DNA of 41,224 bases from Xanthomonas sp. 3793 (GTDB lineage Bacteria; Pseudomonadota; Gammaproteobacteria; Xanthomonadales; Xanthomonadaceae): NCBI RefSeq assembly GCF_024806835.1, contig NZ_JANTYU010000005.1, positions 344,411 through 385,634 of the forward strand. Reading direction: 5' to 3'. Below are positions 17,523 through 26,452 of the stretch, piece after piece. Every line of letters begins with the position of its first letter. The stretch's first letter is position 1. The position numbers and the translations under genes were made by a program. The notes under the pieces were generated by a model. That model did not search any database and had not been told where the DNA came from. It was given only the letters and a program-made list of their open reading frames with translations.

Positions 17523-19211
17523 ATGAGCTGGGCAATGGAAGCGCTGGGTCTCCCAGCTGATGCCGATGCGCGCGCGATCAAGCGCGCGTACGCCGTACGC
17601 CTTAAAACCGCTCGCCCGGATGATGATCCGGTGGCATTCCAGCAACTGCACGAAACCTATCAGGCCGCATTGGCTTACGCAGCACGTACCGAACAATCTA
17701 GCGACGACGACGCTGACAACACGCCGGCGCAGATCGTCACATCGACAGCCGAAGCATTGTCGGAAAACCAGCGTTCCAGGACGCAACCGCGGCGCTCGCT
17801 GGCTGCATATATTGAAGACCCTGCGCTTGAGGCAGAAATCGAGCGCTGGCAAGATGGCGCGCACGTGCAGGAATGCGCTGCACATATCCTGGCGGCAGCG
17901 CAAGACATGCCCGACGAGAGCTTTTCCGCATGGTTGAACGCCCTGCCGGAATGGTGGTCGCTGGAGCTGCGTCCGCAAATTGGTCAGGCCCTCGCTGGCC
18001 TTGTGGAAGACCAACGCTTACCGGTCACCGATGCGACTTTTGATCTGCTGATCGCAAGCTTTGGCGACGATGCCGAGGCCGATGGCTCTCATCTGCTATG
18101 GGCTGCGCGGGTGATGGACGTGGCCCTGGGGCAGCCGCCGGAGTCTTTCGAACACTGGATGCGGCACCGTCTTGATGCGTGGTCCCCCTATCAGAACTTC
18201 ATGATCAGCCAGCACGTCTCGCGGGCGCTCGGAATACAACGTCCAACCCTGGGTCTGGCAACCATCGATACGCTGATGAAGGCCTTTGGCTGGCATCATG
18301 CGCTGGTAGACGATGACGACCTCGCCTGGCTGCAGGCGGCACGCAGCACAGCGCGCAAGCAGGAACTGGCTTTGCGACGTGAGTCGGCGCTGGCACTCGA
18401 TGGCGATGCCGAAGTGCTGGCCTACGAGTTGACAGTGGCTGGATGGGACGGGATGACGCCACAGTGGGCAGCTGCACTGCGCTCCCGTCTGGCACGGCCA
18501 CCCTCGCCATGGCGCTCCCTGACGACCGCGCTACTACCGGCACGGCCTGCATGGATGTACCGCTTCTGCAGCATCGTGCAGCGGTGGTTTCCACACCAGT
18601 TGCCCGAATCGGTGCATGCGCAGAATCTGCGTTTCTGGATACAGATCGGTAACCCGCAGCGCCCCCACGGCCGTCAGTTGGGCTTGGGCCTGGCGCGAGG
18701 ACTTTGCGTTGCCGCCCTGCTTGCCATCGGCTCCGGCTTATTGGCGATCCTTTCGACCGTTCATCCCGAGACTGAGAATGCAACCTGGGCGTTCCGTAGC
18801 ATTGGATGGGGTTTGGTGGGCTGGAGTGCGCTGGTACTCGTCCACCTGGGTGCGCAGTGGCAGGCGCGTAGACTCATGTCCGACGCGCACAAGCGCATCG
18901 CGCACCGCTGGTTGTTGCCTGCGGCCATGACCGCAGGCATTGCCGGCACAGCAGGTGGATGGGGTGATGGCGTGGTGGGTGCGGCCATGGGCGCTGCCTT
19001 GGTCTGTATGGCGATGTACCGCGTCATGGGTCGCATGGTTCCGCCACCGGCAGTCAAGGCGCCACAATCGCTCGTCATTTCGGGGGGTATCGGGCTCGCT
19101 TCGGCGGCGATGGGTGCGAGCCTGTGGCCCGGGTTGGCCGTCGCTCTACTGCTTTGGCTGGTGTCGCTTGTGCAAGACGTGCAGCACGACGACCTGTCCA
19201 TCCTCAATTGA
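17523..19211 (+). CDS. J-like membrane protein, partner of HscC-type Hsp70
   Basis: A 562-residue protein. Residues 1-50 form a J-domain-like helical hairpin (WAMEALGLPADADARAIKR...AYAVRL) in which the HPD tripeptide position reads RPD, followed by DDP..FQQLHETYQ. Two diverged copies of a helical repeat follow, with PEWWSLELRPQIGQAL near residue 140 and LDAWSPYQNFMISQHVSRAL near residue 220. The last 180 residues carry about four to six membrane helices. The layout resembles E. coli DjlB/DjlC, J proteins linked to HscC. The start at 17523 was chosen because MSWAMEALGL matches the start of the second J-like protein. The gene is 28 bp upstream of the Hsp70 gene. Confidence 0.75.
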   Translation: MSWAMEALGLPADADARAIKRAYAVRLKTARPDDDPVAFQQLHETYQAALAYAARTEQSSDDDADNTPAQIVTSTAEALSENQRSRTQPRRSLAAYIEDPALEAEIERWQDGAHVQECAAHILAAAQDMPDESFSAWLNALPEWWSLELRPQIGQALAGLVEDQRLPVTDATFDLLIASFGDDAEADGSHLLWAARVMDVALGQPPESFEHWMRHRLDAWSPYQNFMISQHVSRALGIQRPTLGLATIDTLMKAFGWHHALVDDDDLAWLQAARSTARKQELALRRESALALDGDAEVLAYELTVAGWDGMTPQWAAALRSRLARPPSPWRSLTTALLPARPAWMYRFCSIVQRWFPHQLPESVHAQNLRFWIQIGNPQRPHGRQLGLGLARGLCVAALLAIGSGLLAILSTVHPETENATWAFRSIGWGLVGWSALVLVHLGAQWQARRLMSDAHKRIAHRWLLPAAMTAGIAGTAGGWGDGVVGAAMGAALVCMAMYRVMGRMVPPPAVKAPQSLVISGGIGLASAAMGASLWPGLAVALLLWLVSLVQDVQHDDLSILN

Positions 19212-19239
19212 AATTTCATAGACGCTAAAGGATTCCGTC

Positions 19240-20931
19240 ATGATCGTAGGTATCGACCTGGGCACTACGCACTCGCTGATCGGCGTGCACGATGCCGAGG
19301 GTGGGAGGTTGTTTTCCAATCCGCATGGCAGCCTGCTGACACCGTCGGTGATCAGCATCGGCGACGACGGCAGCCTGCTCGTCGGCCAGCCGGCGCGCGA
19401 GCGCCTGGTGACACATCCACATCTGAGCGTGGCTGCGTTCAAACGCTGGATGGGCAGTCCGCGCGAGACCAAGCTGGGCCAGCGCAGCTTCCGCCCCGAA
19501 GAGTTATCTGCACTGATCCTGCGCTCGTTGATTGCCGATGCCGAAGCGGCGCTAGGCAGCAGGATCGAAGAAGCGGTGATCAGCGTACCGGCTTACTTTT
19601 CCGATGCGCAGCGCAAAGCCACGCGCGTGGCCGGGGAGCTGGCGGGTATTCGCGTGGAACGACTGATCAACGAGCCCACCGCCGCCGCGCTCGCCTACGG
19701 GCTGCAGGAACGTGGCGGCGAAGGTCGCGTGCTGGTACTGGACCTGGGCGGCGGCACGTTCGATGTGTCGCTGCTGGAAATGTTCGATGGCGTGGTCGAA
19801 GTGCACGCCAGTGCCGGCGACAACTTTCTCGGCGGCGAGGATTTTCTCGAGGTGCTCGTGGAAGGCTTTTGTGCCGAGCATCGTCTCGATGCGGCCAAGC
19901 TCGCACCCGGCGACAGTGCGCAGCTGCGCCGCCGGCTGGAACAGCTCAAGCGCGAGCTGAGTACGCAGGCACAAGGCACGCTCAACGTGAGCATGGCGGG
20001 ACACAGCTATACCTGGGAAGTTGACGAAGCACGCTTTGCGCAGCTGGCCGAGCCGTTGCTGCAGCGTATGCGTGCGCCGATCGAGCGCGCCTTGCGCGAT
20101 GCAAAGCTCAAACCTTCGGAGCTGGACGACATCGTGCTGGTTGGCGGTGCAGTGCGCATGCCGATGATCAGCCGCCTGGCCACCCGCATGCTTGGCCGGC
20201 TACCGCTGCGTCATGTCAACCCGGATCACGCCATCGCGCTGGGCGCGGTCGTCGCTGCCGGCCTGAAAAGCCGCGACGAGAGCCTGCGCGAAGTGGTGCT
20301 CACCGATGTATGCCCGTACACCCTGGGTACGCAGGTGGCGCGTCAAGGCAACGACGGCAAGGTGCGTTCCGGCTATTTCCATCCCATCATCCCGCGCAAC
20401 AGCGTGGTACCGGTGAGCCGCGAGGATCGCTTCTATCCAATGAACGAGCAGCAGAGCCACGTCATCATCGATGTCTACCAGGGCGAAAATCCCATGGTGG
20501 AAAAGAACATCAAGCTGGGAGAACTGCGCGTTGCGCTGGATCTCAAGCGGTCACGCAACGAGCAAGGGGTGCTGACCCGCTTCACCTACGATGTCGATGG
20601 GCTGCTGCAAGTCGAGGTGATCGAGGATGCCACCGGCAAGCGTCACGAGCTGGTACTGGAACAGAATCCAGGGCTGCTCGATCGTGAGGAGATCGCGCGG
20701 CGGCTGCAGGCGTTGGCAGCCATCAAGGTGCATCCGCGCGACCAGCAGCAGAATATTGCCCTGATGGCGCGTACCGAGCGCGTCTACGAGGAATACATCG
20801 ACGCACGGCACATGGTGCAGCAGTGGATGGCGCAGTTCCGTGAGGTGCTCGAGAGCCAGGATCTGCCACGCATCGAACGCCACCGCGACGAACTTGCGCA
20901 GGCGCTGGACGAGCTGGAGGCGCGTGCATGA
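19240..20931 (+). CDS. hscC: HscC-type Hsp70 chaperone
   Basis: A 563-residue Hsp70 of the HscC subfamily (E. coli HscC is 556), clearly shorter than DnaK (~640). The nucleotide-binding domain has GIDLGTTHSLIG at the start, NEPTAAALAYG near residue 144, VLDLGGGTFDVSLLEMF near 165 and VLVGGAVRMPMI near 305. The substrate-binding domain keeps CPYTLGTQV and the beta-sandwich VYQGENPMVEKNIKLGEL, followed by a short helical lid without a DnaK-type acidic tail. AAGGA lies just before the ATG. Its last codon overlaps the start of the second J-like gene as ATGA, so the three genes form an operon. Confidence 0.9.
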   Translation: MIVGIDLGTTHSLIGVHDAEGGRLFSNPHGSLLTPSVISIGDDGSLLVGQPARERLVTHPHLSVAAFKRWMGSPRETKLGQRSFRPEELSALILRSLIADAEAALGSRIEEAVISVPAYFSDAQRKATRVAGELAGIRVERLINEPTAAALAYGLQERGGEGRVLVLDLGGGTFDVSLLEMFDGVVEVHASAGDNFLGGEDFLEVLVEGFCAEHRLDAAKLAPGDSAQLRRRLEQLKRELSTQAQGTLNVSMAGHSYTWEVDEARFAQLAEPLLQRMRAPIERALRDAKLKPSELDDIVLVGGAVRMPMISRLATRMLGRLPLRHVNPDHAIALGAVVAAGLKSRDESLREVVLTDVCPYTLGTQVARQGNDGKVRSGYFHPIIPRNSVVPVSREDRFYPMNEQQSHVIIDVYQGENPMVEKNIKLGELRVALDLKRSRNEQGVLTRFTYDVDGLLQVEVIEDATGKRHELVLEQNPGLLDREEIARRLQALAAIKVHPRDQQQNIALMARTERVYEEYIDARHMVQQWMAQFREVLESQDLPRIERHRDELAQALDELEARA

Positions 20932-22448
20932 AGTGGGCGCTGGAAGCGCTTGGCCTGGAGGTGGATGCAGATGCGCGTGCGATCAAGCGCGCGTACGCAA
21001 CACGCCTGAAAGTCACCCGCCCGGACGACGATCCTGTCGGTTTCCAGCAACTGCATGAAACCTACCAAGCCGCGCTCGCCTGGTCGCGTTACCGCGCAGG
21101 GAGGGCGATGGTCGACCAGTCCAATGACCAGCATGAAGAGGACACGTCTGAGACCGTGGTGCACAACGACCGGTCTGCCGCGCCGCGACAGATCGCCCTG
21201 TCTCCAATACCGGACGCCCAATACGCTACCGCACAATGGCCCGAGTCGGCGCAGCCGGATGCAGCACCACGCCCGGCCCCTGCGATTTCTGTCGACTGGG
21301 TCGTGCCGCCGCAACCGCCGTTGCCCGACGTCGATGTGGAAAAGGTGCAGCGACGCATCCTGCGGCAGGCTGCCACAGTGGACCCGCAGGAACTGCGGCA
21401 ATGGCTGACCGCACAACCGGAACTATGGTCGCTGGAGTTCAAGCCGCAGATCGGTCGTACCTTGCAGCGCTCCCTGCTGGCCGATGACCACGTTCTGATT
21501 GCAGACAACTATGACGTGCTGGCGGACTTCTTTGACTGGGAGCATGCGCTGGATGCGCCCGACCCCTATCTGGTCGAACAGGCGCGTACACGGATGCATC
21601 GCCGGTGGCTGCTGCTACCGGCCGGGCACGGCCGGTTGGCCCGGGAGCTGCAGCACCGTGGTGATGCATCGGCCTCGCTGCCGCAGGTGCGCAAGCTGCT
21701 GGGATGGTTGGCGCCGGCAGAATCGGAGGGCGCCGCGCTTGCCGCAATGCTGTGGCCAGGTCGCGCCGACCGTATTCGCCGCCTGCTGGATCTGATCGGC
21801 TATCTCCCGGACGGCAGCAAGCCGCCAGCGCCGCTGGACCGGGAAAGTGCACTGCGCTGGTACATGGCCAGCGAGCGGCACCTGTTCAATCCGGTGGTCG
21901 CAGTGCTGGGACTGGCGCGCAGCGCGATCGTGGGCAGCGTCTTTTTCCTGCTGTGCCTGTTGCTGGCCATGCTCGACCATAATCCCGCGCCGGGCATGTC
22001 GCCGGTCCTGAAGGTTGGCCTATACGGCGCGGCCATCAGTATCGTCGGCTGGTCCGCCTGGTATTGCCTGACGTCGCTAGGGCGTTGGCAATGTCGGCCC
22101 GAGGCCGATCCGCGCGTGAAGCATCCTTGGTTGCAACGCCTGTTCATTCCGGCCATCGGCATGCTGGCCGGCGCATTGATCGTTGCCGGGCAGCAGAGCG
22201 CAGCAACCATCATCGCCTTGCCGTTGCTAGTGATGGCGCTTCTGCGCTGGGCAAGCCGCGAGGGCAAGACCTTCACGTTTCGCTGGAGCTGGGGATGGAT
22301 CTGGGCCGCGATCTTCCTCGCCAAGGCCGCCTTCGTCGCGCTTGGCGCACTGATCGCGTATCCAGCCGTCGCGCTGCTGGCGACCGCAATCGCCTGGGGC
22401 GCGGACATGATCTCGCAGTGGAAGTTCCGCAAGATCGCAACCCGCTGA
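20928..22448 (+). CDS. Second J-like membrane protein of the hscC operon
   Basis: A 506-residue protein whose first 50 residues are nearly the same as those of the protein at 17523 (MKWALEALGLEVDADARAIK...), with RPDDDP again in place of the canonical HPD. It has one copy of the helical repeat seen in the first protein (PELWSLEFKPQIGRTL near residue 165), where the other has two. About six membrane helices fill the C-terminal third. It overlaps hscC by four bases (ATGA). The pair probably arose by duplication and diverged in the middle region, which suggests different clients for one Hsp70. Confidence 0.75.
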   Translation: MKWALEALGLEVDADARAIKRAYATRLKVTRPDDDPVGFQQLHETYQAALAWSRYRAGRAMVDQSNDQHEEDTSETVVHNDRSAAPRQIALSPIPDAQYATAQWPESAQPDAAPRPAPAISVDWVVPPQPPLPDVDVEKVQRRILRQAATVDPQELRQWLTAQPELWSLEFKPQIGRTLQRSLLADDHVLIADNYDVLADFFDWEHALDAPDPYLVEQARTRMHRRWLLLPAGHGRLARELQHRGDASASLPQVRKLLGWLAPAESEGAALAAMLWPGRADRIRRLLDLIGYLPDGSKPPAPLDRESALRWYMASERHLFNPVVAVLGLARSAIVGSVFFLLCLLLAMLDHNPAPGMSPVLKVGLYGAAISIVGWSAWYCLTSLGRWQCRPEADPRVKHPWLQRLFIPAIGMLAGALIVAGQQSAATIIALPLLVMALLRWASREGKTFTFRWSWGWIWAAIFLAKAAFVALGALIAYPAVALLATAIAWGADMISQWKFRKIATR

Positions 22449-22490
22449 TCACTGACGGCGAACCCACCCCATGCCCTGACGGGATGCGAT

Positions 22491-22529
22491 GGCGACGGGG
22501 CGCCGCGCGGGGTCGCCCCGCACGTCGCC
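22491..22529 (+). terminator. GC-rich hairpin after the hscC operon
   Basis: Arms GGCGACGGGGCG (22491-22502) and CGCCCC..GTCGCC (22514-22529) pair with a short interruption. It begins 43 bp after the last J-like gene. There is no clear T-run, so terminator function is uncertain. Confidence 0.4.
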
Positions 22530-22551
22530 GGATTTGCTCCGTGGTGTGACC

Positions 22552-22577
22552 GATGCGGGAGCTGGTGCTCCCGCATC
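22552..22577. terminator. Perfect 11-bp hairpin between convergent genes
   Basis: GATGCGGGAGC (22552-22562) and GCTCCCGCATC (22567-22577) are exact reverse complements around TGGT. The hairpin lies between the end of the hscC operon (22448) and the end of tamB (22598), so it may end transcripts from both sides. Confidence 0.6.
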
Positions 22578-22597
22578 TGGAAACGGAAGCAACGCGC

Positions 22598-25500
22598 CTA
22601 CTTCTCCCGCCGCCAGTTCACCGACCCCTTGGTCTCCACCGTGCTGGATTCGGCTTCCACATCGAAGCCGCGGCTGAGCAGGTATTTCAGCGTCAGCACC
22701 GAGCCGCCGCCGATCATTGAGACGCCGTAACCGACATACAATTTGGGCGAGAGGTATTTGCCGAAGCCCACCACCGAACCCAGCGTGCTGGATTGGCTGA
22801 CGCCGGCTTCGTCTAGGCCAAGCTTGGCGCCGATCTGCGAGGCGATCAGGCTGCTGCCGGCCGACAGCGCGGCCGAGGCGGCGCTGACCTGCTGGGTTTC
22901 GTCGCTGCTGGCGGTGGACAGGCCGCGGCCGAGCACCAGGTACGACAGCGCTTCGGACTGCGACATCGCCGGCTCGGACCAGACATCGGCGCGTGGCGAT
23001 TCGGCGCGGCCGCTGACGTCGATACCGGCGGTGACATCGCCGATCTTGCGTTCGGCGCGCAGGCTCACGCGCGGGTCGGAGACGATGTTGTTGTTCCAGG
23101 TCAGCTGGCCGCGGCTGATGGTCAGATCCTGGCCATAGGCCTTGTAGCGGCCACGCACATCCAGCCCGCCGTTGGCGGTCATTTCGCGGCCCGGGCGCGC
23201 GCGGATCTGCATCTGCCCGCTCAGGCCGCCCTTCAGGCCGAAGCCGCTCATGTTGACCTTGTCGCCAAGCACGATGGCCAGGTCCATATCCAGCAGCGAG
23301 GACGGTGCGGCTTCCGGGTCGACCGGGTCCAGCACCACCACGTCTTCGGACACCGAGGTGCCGCGATCCAGGCGCTCCAGATCGATATCGGCTTCGGGCA
23401 CGGTGACCTTGCCGCGCAGTTGCATGGTGTTGTCGGTGATGCCGAACTGCATGTCCGGGTTGGCGATGATGCGCAACTCGCTGGTGTTGTACGCCAGCAC
23501 GTTATTGCCGCGGATATTCAGCAGCAGCGGCGTGCTGGTACCGAACCACGACAACCCGCCATCGACGGTGAGCGTGCCTTCGCCCGATTTGGCCGAGGCG
23601 GTGATCTTGGCCGAACCATCGGGCAGCGCGTCGAAACGGCCCTTGCCCTCGCTCAAGGTCAAACCCATCGACGGGTATTCGGCAGTGAAATCGCTCAAGG
23701 TGGCATCGCCGCCGAGCAGCGGCTTGTCGCGGGTGCCGCGCAGGCTCACATGGCCTTCGACCAGGCCCTTGGGCCGCACCACATCGGCCACCACCAGCTC
23801 CAGCCAGTACAGGCGCGACATGTTGAGATACAGCTCGCCGTTGAGCGGCGCGTACGCGTCCCAGCCGGTGTTGAACTTGGCATCGACAAAGCCTGCGCCC
23901 TGGAAGCCGATACCGAGCTTGGCCTGGATCTGCTGCTGGGTGAAATCGGCCTGCACGCTGAACTGGTCGTAGCGCAACAACTCGCCGCGATTGGGGTTGC
24001 CGGCCACGGCGGCGTAGCGGGTTTCGCCCAGGCGGATGCCGCCTTCGGGCGAGGCGATGCGCAGGCTGCCTTCCCATGCATTGCCGCGCGGTTTGAAGCT
24101 GCCGTCCAGCGACAGCTCGCCACGCAGATAGATCTGGCGGCCTTCCTGCTTGGGCAACCACGGCTGCACCAGCGACAGCGGCAAGGCATCGCCATGCACC
24201 ACCATGCCCTCGCGTGGCCAGTTGGCGCTGGCGCACAGCGCGCCGCCGGTGGCTGCGCCCAGGCAGGTGTCGGACAAGGTGAAGGCCGCGCCATCGGTAC
24301 TGAACTGCGCCGGCTGGCGCAGCGCCCAGGCATCGCCCTTGGCCGGCGCGATCCGCAACGTGGCGACCTGCCCCTGCCAGCGCTCGCCAGCGCGGCGGAC
24401 ATCGCCCTGCAGCGCGACGCTGGCCATGCTGTTGGCGATATCGGCATCCAGACGCAGCGCTTCCACCGCGCCGCGTGCCTGCACCCGCACGCTGTCCAGC
24501 ACCACGCCGGCTTCGATCGCAGTGCCCTGCAACGCCAGTTGCCCATCGCTGCCGCGCCATGGCAGGCGCCCACGCAGGCTGATGTTTTGCGCGCTGTAGG
24601 TGTCCCAGCGCAGGCCGTTGCCGGCGATGTCGGCGGTGATGTCCGGGGCATCGCGGCGGCCGCTGACCTGCAGCTGCCCGCGCACGGTGCCGGTGGCGCC
24701 GGGCAACACGTCGTCCAGTTGCAGCGGCTGCAACTGCGCGGCGATCTCCAGCTGGTCGCCGACCTTGCCCTTGGCGGTGATGCGGCTATTGCCCAGCGAC
24801 AGCTGCAATTGGCCTTCGCCCTGTTCGCCACGCAAGGCGAACTTGCCGTTGGCCGACAGCGCGCGCTGACGCAGCTGGCCGGTCAGGGTCGGGATATCCG
24901 CCGTGGCTTCGAAACCCGGCGATACGCCACCGGCCGGTGCCGGCAGCTGACGGCCCTTGGAGGCGATCTTGCCGGAGAGGTTGCCGTTCCAGCCCGGCGC
25001 GAAATAGCCCGGGTCGAACTTGGCCAGCTGCGCGGTGACATCCCACTGCAGCTCCGGGGCCCAGCCCACTTCGCCGGTGACATCCAGCGAGCCGCCCGGC
25101 GTGGTGGCCTGCACCTGCTTGAGCTGCGCACGCTGATCGTTGCCGCGGCTGTCGAACACCAGCGCGGCCTGCTGGCCGTCGCGCTCCACGCTGGCGCGGC
25201 CGATCGCGGCCCAGGCTTTCAGCGTGCCGGCCACGCCCAGGCGCGCGTCGATCAATTCCACCGGCACCACCGGCGCATCGGGGGTGGCCGGGTCGGGCGT
25301 GGGCGTGAAGCGCAGGCCCCTGGCATTGACCGCAAAGCGGAAGCTCGGATTTTGGGCATCGCGGAAATCGGCGGTGCCGCGCAGCTGGGTGCGGCCTTCG
25401 AAGGTGTCGATCACCAACGGTTCGACCGTCAACACCTGCTCCTGCAGGCTGATGTGCGACGGCTGCAAGGTGGCGCTCAGCTCGCCCTGTTTGACGCTGC

Positions 25501-26452
25501 CCTGCAGGTCGGCATTGCCGCCCTTGCCGGAGGCCTGCAGGTTCAGTGCGATCGGTGTGGCCGGAGCGGCGTACTGCCCGTTGCTGGCCGGCATCAGCAG
25601 CGAGGTATCCAGTGCCTCGGTGACGGCCTTGAACGCCCAGGTCGGGTCGTCGCGGCCGGTGAACACCAGGCTGGCCTGCAGCGGGGCTGGGGCACGGCCG
25701 GCGATGGCCACTTCCATCTTGTCCAGGTCACCGCGCGCGACCAGGCCCAGGCTGGCCGGCGTGCGACCACGCGCGGCCGGCAGCACTGCGGTGGCGGTGA
25801 GATCGGCGTGGTAATCGTCGTTGGGGATGTAATCGCCATGCAGGCGAAAATCGCCCATGTCGGTATCGATCACCAGCCCGCGTGTGCGCAGTTCGCCGGT
25901 CGCCACTTCCAGCCCGCCCTGCATCTTGTGCAGCACGATCATCGGCTGCTGCAGCTGGGTGATACGCAGGTTGTCCACTGCAATCTTGTCGGCCTGGATC
26001 GCCAGCGGCACCTCGATCTGCGGCAGCGATTCGGGCCAGCTGGGGAGCTTGAACGGTTCGTCGCTCTTGCCCAGGTTCAAGGTGGCGTTGCTGACCTGCA
26101 CCGCATCCAGCTGCAGCTTGCGCCCCAGTAGCGGGCGCAGGTCCGGCTCCAGATACACGCGCTCGGCAGTGAAGTGGATGTCCTGATATTTGAAATCGAC
26201 ATTGCGCAAGGTCAGCGGGCCGGCGACCGGGCCTTCGACGCTGCCGTAAGTGAAGCTGGCACCCACCGGCAGGCGCGCAACCACCTGCGCCAGCAACACG
26301 TCGCGCCCGGCCACGGTCTGCAGCAACCAATAGATCGCGATCAAGGCCAGTAGCACCAGCCCGAGCACGGTCAGCCCCGAGCCCACCCAGAACCGGCGAC
26401 GACGATAGAAACGCGCGCGGCGCGGTGCGGAGGGCGGCGTGGGTGTGCTCAC
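22598..26452 (-). CDS. tamB: TamB, inner-membrane subunit of the translocation and assembly module
   Basis: A 1284-residue protein (E. coli TamB 1259). After a basic tail (RRARFYRRRRFW) there is a single signal-anchor helix (about residues 20-42). A very long repetitive beta-rich periplasmic region of AsmA/TamB type follows, which forms a lipid-conducting groove. The C-terminal DUF490 domain contains GLDVRGRYKAYGQDL and SYLVLGRGL, ending with a beta-signal-like stretch. The GTG at 26452 was chosen because it overlaps the tamA stop as GTGA; the longer frame to 26551 lies inside tamA. It works with TamA in outer-membrane protein assembly and phospholipid transport across the periplasm. Confidence 0.93.
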   Translation of the reverse strand: MSTPTPPSAPRRARFYRRRRFWVGSGLTVLGLVLLALIAIYWLLQTVAGRDVLLAQVVARLPVGASFTYGSVEGPVAGPLTLRNVDFKYQDIHFTAERVYLEPDLRPLLGRKLQLDAVQVSNATLNLGKSDEPFKLPSWPESLPQIEVPLAIQADKIAVDNLRITQLQQPMIVLHKMQGGLEVATGELRTRGLVIDTDMGDFRLHGDYIPNDDYHADLTATAVLPAARGRTPASLGLVARGDLDKMEVAIAGRAPAPLQASLVFTGRDDPTWAFKAVTEALDTSLLMPASNGQYAAPATPIALNLQASGKGGNADLQGSVKQGELSATLQPSHISLQEQVLTVEPLVIDTFEGRTQLRGTADFRDAQNPSFRFAVNARGLRFTPTPDPATPDAPVVPVELIDARLGVAGTLKAWAAIGRASVERDGQQAALVFDSRGNDQRAQLKQVQATTPGGSLDVTGEVGWAPELQWDVTAQLAKFDPGYFAPGWNGNLSGKIASKGRQLPAPAGGVSPGFEATADIPTLTGQLRQRALSANGKFALRGEQGEGQLQLSLGNSRITAKGKVGDQLEIAAQLQPLQLDDVLPGATGTVRGQLQVSGRRDAPDITADIAGNGLRWDTYSAQNISLRGRLPWRGSDGQLALQGTAIEAGVVLDSVRVQARGAVEALRLDADIANSMASVALQGDVRRAGERWQGQVATLRIAPAKGDAWALRQPAQFSTDGAAFTLSDTCLGAATGGALCASANWPREGMVVHGDALPLSLVQPWLPKQEGRQIYLRGELSLDGSFKPRGNAWEGSLRIASPEGGIRLGETRYAAVAGNPNRGELLRYDQFSVQADFTQQQIQAKLGIGFQGAGFVDAKFNTGWDAYAPLNGELYLNMSRLYWLELVVADVVRPKGLVEGHVSLRGTRDKPLLGGDATLSDFTAEYPSMGLTLSEGKGRFDALPDGSAKITASAKSGEGTLTVDGGLSWFGTSTPLLLNIRGNNVLAYNTSELRIIANPDMQFGITDNTMQLRGKVTVPEADIDLERLDRGTSVSEDVVVLDPVDPEAAPSSLLDMDLAIVLGDKVNMSGFGLKGGLSGQMQIRARPGREMTANGGLDVRGRYKAYGQDLTISRGQLTWNNNIVSDPRVSLRAERKIGDVTAGIDVSGRAESPRADVWSEPAMSQSEALSYLVLGRGLSTASSDETQQVSAASAALSAGSSLIASQIGAKLGLDEAGVSQSSTLGSVVGFGKYLSPKLYVGYGVSMIGGGSVLTLKYLLSRGFDVEAESSTVETKGSVNWRREK

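Noticed and set aside
23420..26131. 903-residue plus-strand frame opposite tamB
   Set aside because: An antisense shadow; tamB is well supported by its overlap with tamA and its domain content.
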